Below are positions 1 through 7,195 of a stretch of 7,507 nt of DNA, in pieces; the stretch's first letter is position 1; each line of letters starts with the position of its first letter. Made by a program: the position numbers and the translations under genes. The notes under the pieces were generated by a model. The model did no database searches and was not told the origin of the DNA. It saw only the letters and a program-made list of their open reading frames with translations. Source of the stretch: Spirochaetia bacterium (GTDB taxonomy: Bacteria; Spirochaetota; UBA12135); assembly GCA_003497555.1 (NCBI GenBank), contig DNNS01000499.1, positions 5,966 to 13,472 on the forward strand, in the 5' to 3' direction.

Positions 1-1
1 C

Positions 2-874
2 GCTCTCTTGTTTCATATTTTAAAATTTGATTTTCTTTCTTTGCTTTTAATTTATTTTTATCTGAAAGAACATACAGAATTATCCGAAATACAGATTCTT
101 TTTTTATGCTTGCTGTATATCACCGGTATTTTTGGTTTTTTATATTTTTTTTCCGGAAACCAGGTTCTTATTATTGAAAAAATATCTATAATGACAATTT
201 TACTTGCCGCCTATAGTATGTTGGTGAAGAATAATTGCCGGCGGACAGCTGGTTTTATCTGTTATTCAGCGCTTGCGTATACTTTAGCTCTTTTATTGAC
301 ATTTTTTTTATCAGATAAATTATTAAAAATTGATTATTTGCATGAAACTGTTGTTAAACCGCTTAATATGCTGCCGGAATCATTATTTCCGGAACAAACA
401 GTCGGTAAAAACAAACAGTTAATCAGCGATCTCAAACAGTATATAATAATGTTTTCTCCGGCGCTTTTAATTACACAGTTTATAATTATACTTTATGCTG
501 GAATAAAATTTTTTTTTCTTAATCACCGTGGTTCATGGTTTCAGCCTTTTAAATTATATCATCTGAAACTTTCAGATTTTTTATTTTGGTCTTTGGTTGC
601 AGTATGGGCTGCGGTTTTATTTTTTAGGAAAAAAACATTTTTTCCCTCGTTTATGCCGGCTGCGATTAATATTCTGCTGGTTTTTTGTTTTATTTATATT
701 TTTCAGGGAGTAGGTATTATTTCCTGGTTTTGCCGGAAATACCGGTTTAATATTTTTTTTATTATAATTTCTCTGCTTTTTTTATTAATTAGCGGTACAA
801 TTCCGCTTTTTATGGCTTTATTGTTCGGGCTTGGGCTTTTTGACCAATGGTTTAATTACCGGCGGATTAACTAA
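2..874 (+). CDS. YybS-like (DUF2232) polytopic membrane protein, 5' end outside window
   Basis: This is a very hydrophobic protein, rich in Phe, Leu and Ile, of about 290 visible residues with roughly eight membrane segments. Counting from the TTG at position 8, these lie near residues 4-18, 27-48, 53-73, 81-102, 145-171, 187-206, 217-240 and 248-275. A loop of about 40 residues separates segments 4 and 5. The tail, GLGLFDQWFNYRR, resembles the 'G-D-x-W-F-x-x-R-R' ending I associate with the YybS/DUF2232 family, whose members are often encoded between rpsR and rplI, as here. The frame stays open to the window edge, so the TTG at 8 is probably internal and the true start lies upstream. The stop at 872-874 is 16 nt before rplI, so the genes are probably co-transcribed. 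The molecular function of the family is unknown to me. The membrane topology is clear; the family name is inferred from the tail and the position. Confidence 0.75.
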   Translation, partial: ALLFHILKFDFLSLLLIYFYLKEHTELSEIQILFLCLLYITGIFGFLYFFSGNQVLIIEKISIMTILLAAYSMLVKNNCRRTAGFICYSALAYTLALLLTFFLSDKLLKIDYLHETVVKPLNMLPESLFPEQTVGKNKQLISDLKQYIIMFSPALLITQFIIILYAGIKFFFLNHRGSWFQPFKLYHLKLSDFLFWSLVAVWAAVLFFRKKTFFPSFMPAAINILLVFCFIYIFQGVGIISWFCRKYRFNIFFIIISLLFLLISGTIPLFMALLFGLGLFDQWFNYRRIN

Positions 875-890
875 AATATAGGAGAAAAAA

Positions 891-1343
891 ATGGAAGTAA
901 TACTGTTAAAAGAAGTACCGGGACTTGGTATAGAAGGCGATATAAAAAATGTTAAAGACGGTTTTGCCAGAAATTATCTTCTTCCCGGTAAATTAGCTGT
1001 GAAAAAAAGTGCTATAAGCCTTTCGATACTGGAAAAGCAAAAAAGCGAAATAGAAAAAAAGAACCAGGAAATCAAATCGGCATACAATGAAATTAAAAAT
1101 AAAATTGACGGTATTGATTCCCTTACTATCAAAGTAAAAACCGGCGAAGGCGATAAAATATACGGTACTGTTACCAATGCTGATGTATCAAAAAAATTAA
1201 AAACTGAATTTTCCATTGATATTGACAAAAAAAAAATATTAATCCGCGAACATATCAAAATGCTTGGCATTTATCCGGTGTTTATTCATCTGATGGACGG
1301 CGTTGCCTCTGAAATTAAACTGCAGGTAGAACGCGAGGAATAA
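891..1343 (+). CDS. rplI: 50S ribosomal protein L9
   Basis: L9 binds 23S rRNA of the large subunit and reaches across the ribosome surface, helping to maintain the reading frame. At 150 residues it has the usual length. Residues 1-40 form the N-terminal RNA-binding domain, with the family signature G-x-x-x-x-V-K-D-G-F-A-R-N-Y-L-L-P around residues 16-32. A Lys/Glu-rich connecting helix runs about 41-74. The C-terminal domain follows, with KIYGTVTNADVSKKL near 89-103 and the 'I-K-x-L-G-x-Y-x-V' motif near 122-130. The ATG is preceded by GGAG at 881-884 with 6 nt spacing, which supports this start. It sits 16 nt after the membrane protein and 7 nt before dnaB, the standard L9-DnaB arrangement. 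A run of ten A residues (1227-1236) lies inside the gene. Confidence 0.97.
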   Translation: MEVILLKEVPGLGIEGDIKNVKDGFARNYLLPGKLAVKKSAISLSILEKQKSEIEKKNQEIKSAYNEIKNKIDGIDSLTIKVKTGEGDKIYGTVTNADVSKKLKTEFSIDIDKKKILIREHIKMLGIYPVFIHLMDGVASEIKLQVEREE

Positions 1344-1350
1344 AAGGATA

Positions 1351-2706
1351 GTGGATCAACTAACCAGAAATAAAGTCCCTCCGCATAATTATGAAGCTGA
1401 AATCGCCTGTTTAGGCGCAATAATTCTTAAAAATCAGCTGGCTGATACAGTATTTGAAAAAATTAAAAGCGATGATTTTTACGATCGCAGAAATCAGCTG
1501 ATCGCGAATTCCATTTATTCCATTTTTAACGCAGATCATCATGCTCCCATTGATTTGATTACTCTCAGTAATTATCTTAAAGAGAATAATCTGCTTACGG
1601 ATTGCGGCGGGCTGGAATATCTTTCTACGCTGGTTGATCTGGTACCTGCTACTTCCAATGCCGGTTATTATGCTGGAATTATACGCGATAATGCAATCAA
1701 GCGCCGTATGATGGCTGCCGGGTATGACATTGTTTCTTTATCAAGCGATCCGGAACAAAAAACAGCTGCGTTACTTGAAGAAACATCGCGTATTATTCAT
1801 GAAATTTCTCAAAGTCTCTACCGTCGTGATTTTGTTCATATTAAAGAGGTGCTGCTCGGTAATGTAAAAAGAATGCAGGATATAATGGAAAAAAAAATTC
1901 CATCTGACGGTATTCTTACCGGATATCACCGGCTTGATGATATTCTTAACGGATTAAAACCGGGACATATGGTTATTGTCGGAGCCCGTACTTCTATGGG
2001 AAAAACCACTTTTTGTCTAAATATTGCGGAAAATATAGCAGTACATGCGTCCAATCCCTGCGGAGTTGGAATTTTTTCCCTGGAAATGACCAAGGAAGAT
2101 CTTGGTATGCGTTTTCTCTGCTCTACAGCGCGAATTTCCTTTGATCGAATAATTAAAAGAGCGCTAAAAGACAGCGATTGGGGAAATATTATTAAAGCTG
2201 CTGAAAAACTGGCTGCCGCTCCTCTTTATATCGATGATACTTCTTCACTCACCCTGGGAGAAATTAAAATTAAAGCCAGACGCATGGTGGAAAAAGGCGT
2301 TAAGATAATTATTATTGATTATATGCAGCTGGTGGGCAGTGAAATCAGAGATTTTTCCAGAGAGCGTGAAATTGCCATTATTTCCAAAGGAATAAAATCA
2401 CTGGCGCGTGAACTGGAAATACCGGTTATTGCCATCAGCCAGCTTTCCCGCTCCCCGGAAAAACGCGATAACAAGGTACCGGTATTGTCTGATTTGCGCG
2501 AATCCGGATCTATTGAACAGGACGCCGATGCAGTTATTTTTATTCATCGCCCGGCATATTTTGAAAAAGATATTGATGAAGCAAAAAAAAATGTCGCTGA
2601 AATTTATGTTGCCAAACAGCGTAACGGGCGTACCGGAAAATGCGAGTTGGTTTTTATGGATTCTTTTACCCGTTTTGAAAATTTATCTTCATATGAAGAA
2701 TCGTAA
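1351..2706 (+). CDS. dnaB: Replicative DNA helicase DnaB
   Basis: DnaB is the hexameric ATP-driven helicase that unwinds DNA at the replication fork and works with primase and the loader. The 451 residues match the family length. The N-terminal domain opens with VPPHNYEAEIACLGAI (residues 9-24), close to the usual 'PPxxxEAExxxLG' start. The RecA-like C-terminal domain carries Walker A GARTSMGKTT (211-220, Lys218), the catalytic Glu of IFSLEM (Glu245), Walker B IIIIDYMQLV (319-328, Asp323), the ISQLSR sensor motif (362-367, Gln364) and KQRNGRTG (422-429), whose Arg424 is the likely arginine finger. There is no intein or insertion. The start is GTG. An AAAAGGA lies only 2 nt upstream and a GAGG at 1335-1338, inside the end of rplI, is 12 nt upstream, so neither spacing is ideal. 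The protein start is nevertheless set by alignment to the family. It lies 7 nt after rplI and 12 nt before the phosphatase-like gene. Confidence 0.97.
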   Translation: MDQLTRNKVPPHNYEAEIACLGAIILKNQLADTVFEKIKSDDFYDRRNQLIANSIYSIFNADHHAPIDLITLSNYLKENNLLTDCGGLEYLSTLVDLVPATSNAGYYAGIIRDNAIKRRMMAAGYDIVSLSSDPEQKTAALLEETSRIIHEISQSLYRRDFVHIKEVLLGNVKRMQDIMEKKIPSDGILTGYHRLDDILNGLKPGHMVIVGARTSMGKTTFCLNIAENIAVHASNPCGVGIFSLEMTKEDLGMRFLCSTARISFDRIIKRALKDSDWGNIIKAAEKLAAAPLYIDDTSSLTLGEIKIKARRMVEKGVKIIIIDYMQLVGSEIRDFSREREIAIISKGIKSLARELEIPVIAISQLSRSPEKRDNKVPVLSDLRESGSIEQDADAVIFIHRPAYFEKDIDEAKKNVAEIYVAKQRNGRTGKCELVFMDSFTRFENLSSYEES

Positions 2707-2718
2707 ATAGAGGTTTTT

Positions 2719-3186
2719 ATGAATTTTTGTTTTGTATACGAAGAACTTCTTTCTGCTTCCAGCCAGCCTGGAGCTTCAGAGAGGCTTGAAACTTATTTAT
2801 CTCTTTACCGAGAAAACGGCATTAAGGTATTAATCAGTCTGCATAAGGTAATCAAGCTTCCCGATAAATTTAAAAAATATTTTACTGTTTATAATATTCC
2901 GCTTTCTGAAAACGAAGTTCCTTCAATTGAACAAATTGATAAAATTGTTAAAACCGCAGTAAAGCATTTGAAAAAAAAAGAATCGGTTAACATTAATTGC
3001 GCTTCGGGTATTGAGAGGAGCGGAATAATATTAGTTGCTGTGTTAATGCGGTTTTTAAACAAAAGCTATCACGATGCGCTGAAAATGGTAAGCGAACACC
3101 GTTATGGCGTTGAATCGCGCGAGATTGAAAATTTACTAGTTGAATATGAAAAGCTTAATATTGAAAAAGTAAAAAATAAGGTCTAA
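2719..3186 (+). CDS. Dual-specificity/tyrosine phosphatase-like protein (CX5R family), altered active site
   Basis: This is a 155-residue cytoplasmic protein with no signal peptide or membrane segment. Residues 92-101, INCASGIERS, contain the CX5R(S) phosphate-binding loop of cysteine-based phosphatases: Cys94 as nucleophile, Arg100 for phosphate binding and Ser101. A hydrophobic helix follows (102-112), as in dual-specificity phosphatases. Upstream, PLSENEVPS (61-69) aligns with the family's 'P-I-x-D-f-x-x-P-S' loop. Two positions depart from the norm: the His before the catalytic Cys is Asn93, and the general-acid Asp appears to be Glu64. It may be a slow phosphatase, or a binder of phosphorylated or other anionic ligands; substrate unknown. 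The ATG has AGAGG at 2709-2713 with 5 nt spacing. The gene starts 12 nt after dnaB, so it is probably the last gene of that operon. Fold assignment is good; activity is uncertain. Confidence 0.8.
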   Translation: MNFCFVYEELLSASSQPGASERLETYLSLYRENGIKVLISLHKVIKLPDKFKKYFTVYNIPLSENEVPSIEQIDKIVKTAVKHLKKKESVNINCASGIERSGIILVAVLMRFLNKSYHDALKMVSEHRYGVESREIENLLVEYEKLNIEKVKNKV

Positions 3187-3189
3187 AAA

Positions 3190-4896
3190 TCAAATTTGAA
3201 ACTGATTTATCACTTTTTTCAGCGATTCTGAAAGTCTGGATAAATCATCCGCACCGGTTTTTATATGCACAATTCCGCGGGAAGTATCAGCTGCCGCGCT
3301 GTTAACACTGCCGATGGCTGCAGAAACGCTGGTAAGTCCCTGATCAGATTCAGATACGTTTTTTGCAACTTCATGCGTCTTATGACTCATCTGAGCGATA
3401 TTTTTTGCTATTTCATTAATTGCAGCGCTTTGTTCTTCAGCGGCACTTGCAATGCTTTGTGATATGGTATTTACTTCTTCGATTTTTTTTGCAACAACTT
3501 TAATAGTTATTACCGCTGATTGCGTATTATTTTGAATATCAATAATCTGCTGCGCTATTTTTTGTGTTGCATCTGCAGTCTGCCGGGCAAGTTCTTTTAC
3601 TTCGCCGGCAACAACTGTAAAACCCTTACCGGATTCTCCGGCACGGGCAGCTTCAATGGTAGCATTTAGGGCCAGTAATTTTGTCTGTTCGGCAATTTCA
3701 TTAATAATATCAGTAATTTTTCCGATTGCCTGCGCTGCAGTTCCAAGTTTATCCATAACATCTTTACTGTTTATAACATGACTTTCGGCTTCAGCCGCAA
3801 TGGTGGATTCTTGCTGGCAGTTTTTTGCCACTTCATTAAGCGATACGCTCATTTCTTCAACAGCAGCAGATACGGAATTTGCAGAAGCAGATATTTCTTC
3901 GGTTGCGGATGAAATCATATGTACATTGGCTGCGGTCTGCCTGGTTGCAGTGGCGGCGGCGGCGGTTTGTGAGGACATTTCTTCGGCATTGGCAGCTATT
4001 TGAGTTGATGCGGTTGAAAGTTCAATGGAGGAAGATGCAACAATACCGGCATTATCGGAAATATTTTGTACCATATTTTGTAATTTTTCTATAAATTTAT
4101 TGAAATCATTACTAATGACGCCTATTTCATCATTATTTTTTGAGATAATTCTTTTGGTCAAATTTCCTTCACCATCTGAGATTTCTTTTATTTTATCGGA
4201 CAAATCGGTCAAGGATGAATTTATCTGCTTGATAACAATAAGAAAAATAAACAATCCTGTAAAAATTGAAAATAAACAAATGCCGACAGATAAAATGATT
4301 TTATTTTTAATTCGAATTTTGGCAGATTGTTCAATATTAAAGTTTTTTTCATTAGCGAGCTGGACTACTTTATCGATATATTTACGGTGTTCAATATAAT
4401 TTGATTTTAATTTTGTATTTAAAATCATACTTGTTTTTATCAAATCCATCTGTGCAATTGCCGGTAAATATTCATGATCAATGATATTAAAGAAATTAAT
4501 AACCGGTATATAACTGTTTTCTATCATTGAGTTTCTGAGGACATTATCATTTTGGAAAAAAATTTTATCGGCAGCCCAGTAATTATGCCGCTCCAGGTAA
4601 TCATTTTTTAATTTTTTCAGCAGATATTCAGACAGTCTTTTAATTTCCTGTCTGTTGCTGATATTTTCCTTTAATTCAAAACAGACAAGATATGATTCGA
4701 TAATATATCCGGGAGGAGGAAGAATATCGGCTATTAAATCTTTTCCTTCTACTATCTGTTTATAAATCGGTCCGTTTACTTTAAGAAGATGGAGCGCATT
4801 GAAAAGATATAATATCGATGAAATAAATCCAATGGAAATAAAAACAATACAAAAAAACAGTTTCTGATAAATTTTGATATTTTTTAATATATTCAT
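3190..4896 (-). CDS. Methyl-accepting chemotaxis protein
   Basis: This is a transmembrane chemoreceptor that signals through CheA/CheW to the flagellar motor. It has 568 residues: a short cytoplasmic N terminus, TM1 about 12-34, a periplasmic sensor about 35-198, TM2 about 199-222, a HAMP domain about 223-275, then a long coiled-coil signalling domain. The kinase-contact hairpin tip is unmistakable around 397-437, including [20 protein letters not shown]. Ala/Ser/Glu-rich stretches near 290-350 and 485-500 are plausible adaptation (methylation) helices. The sensor carries [14 protein letters not shown] (57-70), a motif I recall from a group of four-helix-type MCP sensors; the ligand is unknown. 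The C terminus ends in NQFQI, without an NWETF-like CheR-docking tail. The ATG has GAGGG (4903-4907) 6 nt upstream. The gene lies downstream of glnN on the same strand but is separated by a terminator, so it is probably transcribed alone. Confidence 0.96.
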   Translation of the reverse strand: MNILKNIKIYQKLFFCIVFISIGFISSILYLFNALHLLKVNGPIYKQIVEGKDLIADILPPPGYIIESYLVCFELKENISNRQEIKRLSEYLLKKLKNDYLERHNYWAADKIFFQNDNVLRNSMIENSYIPVINFFNIIDHEYLPAIAQMDLIKTSMILNTKLKSNYIEHRKYIDKVVQLANEKNFNIEQSAKIRIKNKIILSVGICLFSIFTGLFIFLIVIKQINSSLTDLSDKIKEISDGEGNLTKRIISKNNDEIGVISNDFNKFIEKLQNMVQNISDNAGIVASSSIELSTASTQIAANAEEMSSQTAAAATATRQTAANVHMISSATEEISASANSVSAAVEEMSVSLNEVAKNCQQESTIAAEAESHVINSKDVMDKLGTAAQAIGKITDIINEIAEQTKLLALNATIEAARAGESGKGFTVVAGEVKELARQTADATQKIAQQIIDIQNNTQSAVITIKVVAKKIEEVNTISQSIASAAEEQSAAINEIAKNIAQMSHKTHEVAKNVSESDQGLTSVSAAIGSVNSAAADTSRGIVHIKTGADDLSRLSESLKKVINQFQI

Positions 4897-4947
4897 GATT
4901 TTCCCTCTTTATATATATTGCTAGATGATTGATTAACAGCCGGATAA

Positions 4948-4976
4948 ATTACATTATTAAGTTTAAGAATTTTTAA
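4948..4976 (-). promoter_or_regulatory. Candidate sigma-70 promoter for the chemoreceptor gene
   Basis: Reading the minus strand, TTAAAA (4976-4971, 4 of 6 matches to TTGACA) is followed by a 17-nt spacer and TGTAAT (4953-4948, 5 of 6 matches to TATAAT). Initiation near 4941 would give a leader of about 45 nt to the ATG at 4896. The -35 overlaps the T-rich tail of the glnN terminator. The region is AT-rich, so chance matches are easy. I saw no convincing sigma-28 (TAAA-N15-GCCGATAA) or sigma-54 (TGGCAC-N5-TTGC) element in the gap. Confidence 0.3.
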
Positions 4977-5013
4977 AAATAAGCACACCGGAGTTTAATT
5001 CTCCGGTGTGCTT
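4975..5013 (-). terminator. Rho-independent terminator of the glnB-glnN unit
   Basis: A perfect 13-bp inverted repeat, AAGCACACCGGAG (4981-4993) and CTCCGGTGTGCTT (5001-5013), flanks a 7-nt AT loop. On the minus strand the stem is followed one base later by five T (4979-4975). It begins 8 nt beyond the glnN stop codon, so it ends the glnN transcript and insulates the chemoreceptor gene. On the plus strand the stem is followed by CCAAATTTT, a poorer tail, which favours the minus-strand reading. Confidence 0.93.
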
Positions 5014-5020
5014 CCAAATT

Positions 5021-7123
5021 TTAATAATTAAACAACATATCAGCGTAAGTCGGCACCGGCCAGAGATCCGCAGGCATTAATGTTTCAAGAGTATCAATAT
5101 CTTCGCGTAATTCCCTGATTCCGATAAAAACCGAATCGCGGTAGAGTTCTGCCTGTTTGACAGCAGAAGATTCCGCTCTGGCTTTTTTTGCGGAGTTTTC
5201 AAGGTTTATTGTTTTATTCTGAATGGAATCAAGCAGGGAAATGATTTTTTCCAGAATGGTTTTTACTGCTGAACTTTTTCCGCTGCCGGTAAGTTTTGAA
5301 AGTTCATTGGCGTAGCGAACGGCTGCCGGAATGAACAGTCTGTTTACCATAAGCAGCGCAGTGTTCGCTTCGATATTAATATGTTTGGAATATTGTTCTG
5401 TGTAAATTTCATATCGTGAATGTACTTCGCTTTTCATATAAATTTTGTGTTTTACAAAAAGCATTTCCGCTTTTTCGCTGATAATCGATTTAAGAGCATC
5501 TACGGTATTTTTAATATTCGGCAGACCTCTTTTTCCCGCTTCTTTTACCCAGTCTTCCGAATAATTATTTCCGTTGAAAATAATTTTACCGTGTTTTTCG
5601 TATACTTCTTTAATGTATTCAGTAATTATTTTGCTGGTATCTGATGATTTTTCCAGGCGGCCGGCAATGTCTTCCAGAGTTTCGGCCGTAATGGTGTTGA
5701 GAACAATATTGGAGTCCGATATGGAAGCGGATGATCCGACCATGCGGAATTCAAATTTGTTTCCGGTAAAGGCAAAAGGCGAAGTGCGGTTTCGATCGGT
5801 GTTATCTTTAGGAAGCTCCGGCATGGTATCAACGCCCAATTTCAGAAAAATTTTATCGCCGCGTTCCAGTTTTTGGCCTTTGGCTATTTTTTCCAGAATG
5901 ACCGAAAGAGTCTCGCCTAAAAAAATCGAGATAATTGCCGGAGGCGCTTCGTTGGCTCCCAGGCGGTGATCATTTCCGCTGGTAGCGGTTGTACTGCGCA
6001 GCAGTTCCGAGTAGCTGTCAACCGCTTTGATTACAGCGCAGAGAAAAACCAGAAATTGTTCATTGTCATGAGGAGTGTTTCCGGGTTCCAGGAGGTTAAT
6101 GCCGTCGTTGGTGGAAAGTGACCAGTTATTGTGCTTGCCTGAACCATTGATTCCGGCAAACGGTTTTTCATGCAGCAGGCAGACAAATCCATGCCGCAGG
6201 GCAAGCTTCTGCAGAGTTTCCATTACCAGCTGGTTGCCGTCTGCTGCAATATTGGTAGTGGAAAAGACCGGAGCTATTTCAAATTGGGCAGGAGCAACTT
6301 CATTATGCCGTGTTTTTGAGGCTACGCCGGTTTTCCATAATTCAAGATCAAGATCAGCCATGAAAGACAGTATACGATCTTTAATTGATCCGAAATACTG
6401 GTCTTCGAGCTCCTGCCCCTTGGGTGACGGTGCGCCGAAAAGAGTCCGGCCGCAAAGCATGAGATCAATTCTTTTTTCATAATATTTTCTGTCGATCAGA
6501 AAATACTCCTGTTCCGGACCGACTGTGGAAACTACCCGGGAAGATGTGACATTTCCCAGCGCTTTTAAAACGCGCATGGCCTGGGTGGAAACAGCTTTCA
6601 TAGAACGTAACATAGGTACTTTTTTATCAAGCACTTCGCCGTGATAGGAAAAAAATACGGTAGGGATACAGAGTGTGGTGTTTCCCCTGGCGTCGGATTT
6701 TAAAAATGCCGGAGAAGTACAATCCCAGGCAGTATATCCCCTGGCTTCAAAAGTAGCGCGGAGTCCTCCGCTGGGAAAAGAAGATGCATCAGGTTCGCCC
6801 TGAATCAGTTGTTTACCGGAAAATTCCAGGATTACGCTTCCATCCGCTGCTGGGGAAATAAAAGCATCGTGTTTTTCCGCTGTGATGTTGGTAAGCGGCT
6901 GGAACCAGTGGGTATAATGTGTGGCTCCTTTTTCAATAGCCCAGTCTTTCATGGCATTGGCTGCAACATTGGCTACATCAAGCGTCAGCTGTGTACCATT
7001 TTCAATGACACTGCGCAGCGCCTTGTAAGTTTCCCTGGGCAGGCGCTCTTTCATGACTTTGTCATTGAAGACATTGCATCCGTAAAGCTCCTGTACGTTG
7101 TTGTTGGTTTTTTGGTCGTTCAT
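5021..7123 (-). CDS. glnN: Glutamine synthetase type III (GlnN)
   Basis: The enzyme joins ammonia to glutamate with ATP to make glutamine, in the cytoplasm. Its 700 residues match type III enzymes (about 700) and are much longer than GSI (about 450-470). Type III hallmarks in order: THWFQPLT (71-78); the conserved block 101-140 including [20 protein letters not shown] (114-133); GPEQEYFLI (202-210) with metal-binding Glu; [10 protein letters not shown] (273-282); [10 protein letters not shown] (326-335), the ATP/metal-site His segment; [11 protein letters not shown] (387-397); and [20 protein letters not shown] (445-464), which includes the substrate-binding Arg region. A C-terminal helical region of about 150 residues, typical of the class, ends in ADMLFNY. 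It lacks the GSI adenylylation-loop architecture, so GlnE-type control is not expected. The ATG has AGGAG at 7133-7137 with 9 nt spacing. The PII gene ends 72 nt upstream on the same strand. GSIII subunits form dodecamers in characterised members. Many annotators use the symbol glnA. Confidence 0.97.
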   Translation of the reverse strand: MNDQKTNNNVQELYGCNVFNDKVMKERLPRETYKALRSVIENGTQLTLDVANVAANAMKDWAIEKGATHYTHWFQPLTNITAEKHDAFISPAADGSVILEFSGKQLIQGEPDASSFPSGGLRATFEARGYTAWDCTSPAFLKSDARGNTTLCIPTVFFSYHGEVLDKKVPMLRSMKAVSTQAMRVLKALGNVTSSRVVSTVGPEQEYFLIDRKYYEKRIDLMLCGRTLFGAPSPKGQELEDQYFGSIKDRILSFMADLDLELWKTGVASKTRHNEVAPAQFEIAPVFSTTNIAADGNQLVMETLQKLALRHGFVCLLHEKPFAGINGSGKHNNWSLSTNDGINLLEPGNTPHDNEQFLVFLCAVIKAVDSYSELLRSTTATSGNDHRLGANEAPPAIISIFLGETLSVILEKIAKGQKLERGDKIFLKLGVDTMPELPKDNTDRNRTSPFAFTGNKFEFRMVGSSASISDSNIVLNTITAETLEDIAGRLEKSSDTSKIITEYIKEVYEKHGKIIFNGNNYSEDWVKEAGKRGLPNIKNTVDALKSIISEKAEMLFVKHKIYMKSEVHSRYEIYTEQYSKHINIEANTALLMVNRLFIPAAVRYANELSKLTGSGKSSAVKTILEKIISLLDSIQNKTINLENSAKKARAESSAVKQAELYRDSVFIGIRELREDIDTLETLMPADLWPVPTYADMLFNY

Positions 7124-7148
7124 TTATTTTTTCTCCTGATAGTTTATT

Positions 7149-7185
7149 AAAACAAAATCCCGGTTAATAGACAGGATTTTATTTT
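7149..7185 (-). other. Imperfect hairpin between glnB and glnN, possible attenuator or mRNA-processing element
   Basis: On the minus strand AAAATAAAATCC (7185-7174) can pair with GGATTTTGTTTT (7160-7149) across a 13-nt loop, giving 12 bp with a single U-G wobble. On the plus strand the same position would be an A-C mismatch, so the structure is better in the direction of transcription of glnB and glnN. The 3' arm is itself U-rich, like a weak intrinsic terminator. It could partly end the PII transcript or protect its 3' end. The stem is mostly A-U, so chance formation in AT-rich DNA is possible. Confidence 0.4.
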
Positions 7186-7195
7186 TAAAAATTAT

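Noticed and set aside
974..1270. 98-codon open frame opposite rplI
   Set aside because: It is fully antisense to a well-recognised L9 gene, has no recognisable domain and no convincing ribosome binding site.
1433..1446. Inverted repeat ATCAGC-TG-GCTGAT, with AATCAGCTG recurring nearby at about 1492
   Set aside because: It lies within conserved dnaB coding sequence, is short, has no T tract and no operator-like position.
2408..2710. 100-codon open frame in another phase inside dnaB
   Set aside because: It overlaps the conserved DnaB ATPase motifs in a shifted frame and has no family resemblance.
3187..3208. Possible 6-bp stem AAATCA/TGATTT at the convergent junction
   Set aside because: It is short and A-T dominated with no T tract, so I do not call it a terminator.
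3952..3966. GGC-type triplet repeat
   Set aside because: It encodes a short Ala run in the MCP coiled coil, and five near-identical codons are too few to call a variable repeat.
3265..4399. Several plus-strand open frames opposite the chemoreceptor gene
   Set aside because: They mirror the Ala/Ser-rich coiled coil in antisense, giving low-complexity peptides, while the minus-strand MCP is unambiguous.
5420..7150. Open frames of up to 135 codons opposite glnN, and one of 68 codons in another phase of the same strand
   Set aside because: All lie over conserved type III glutamine synthetase sequence and show no domain of their own.
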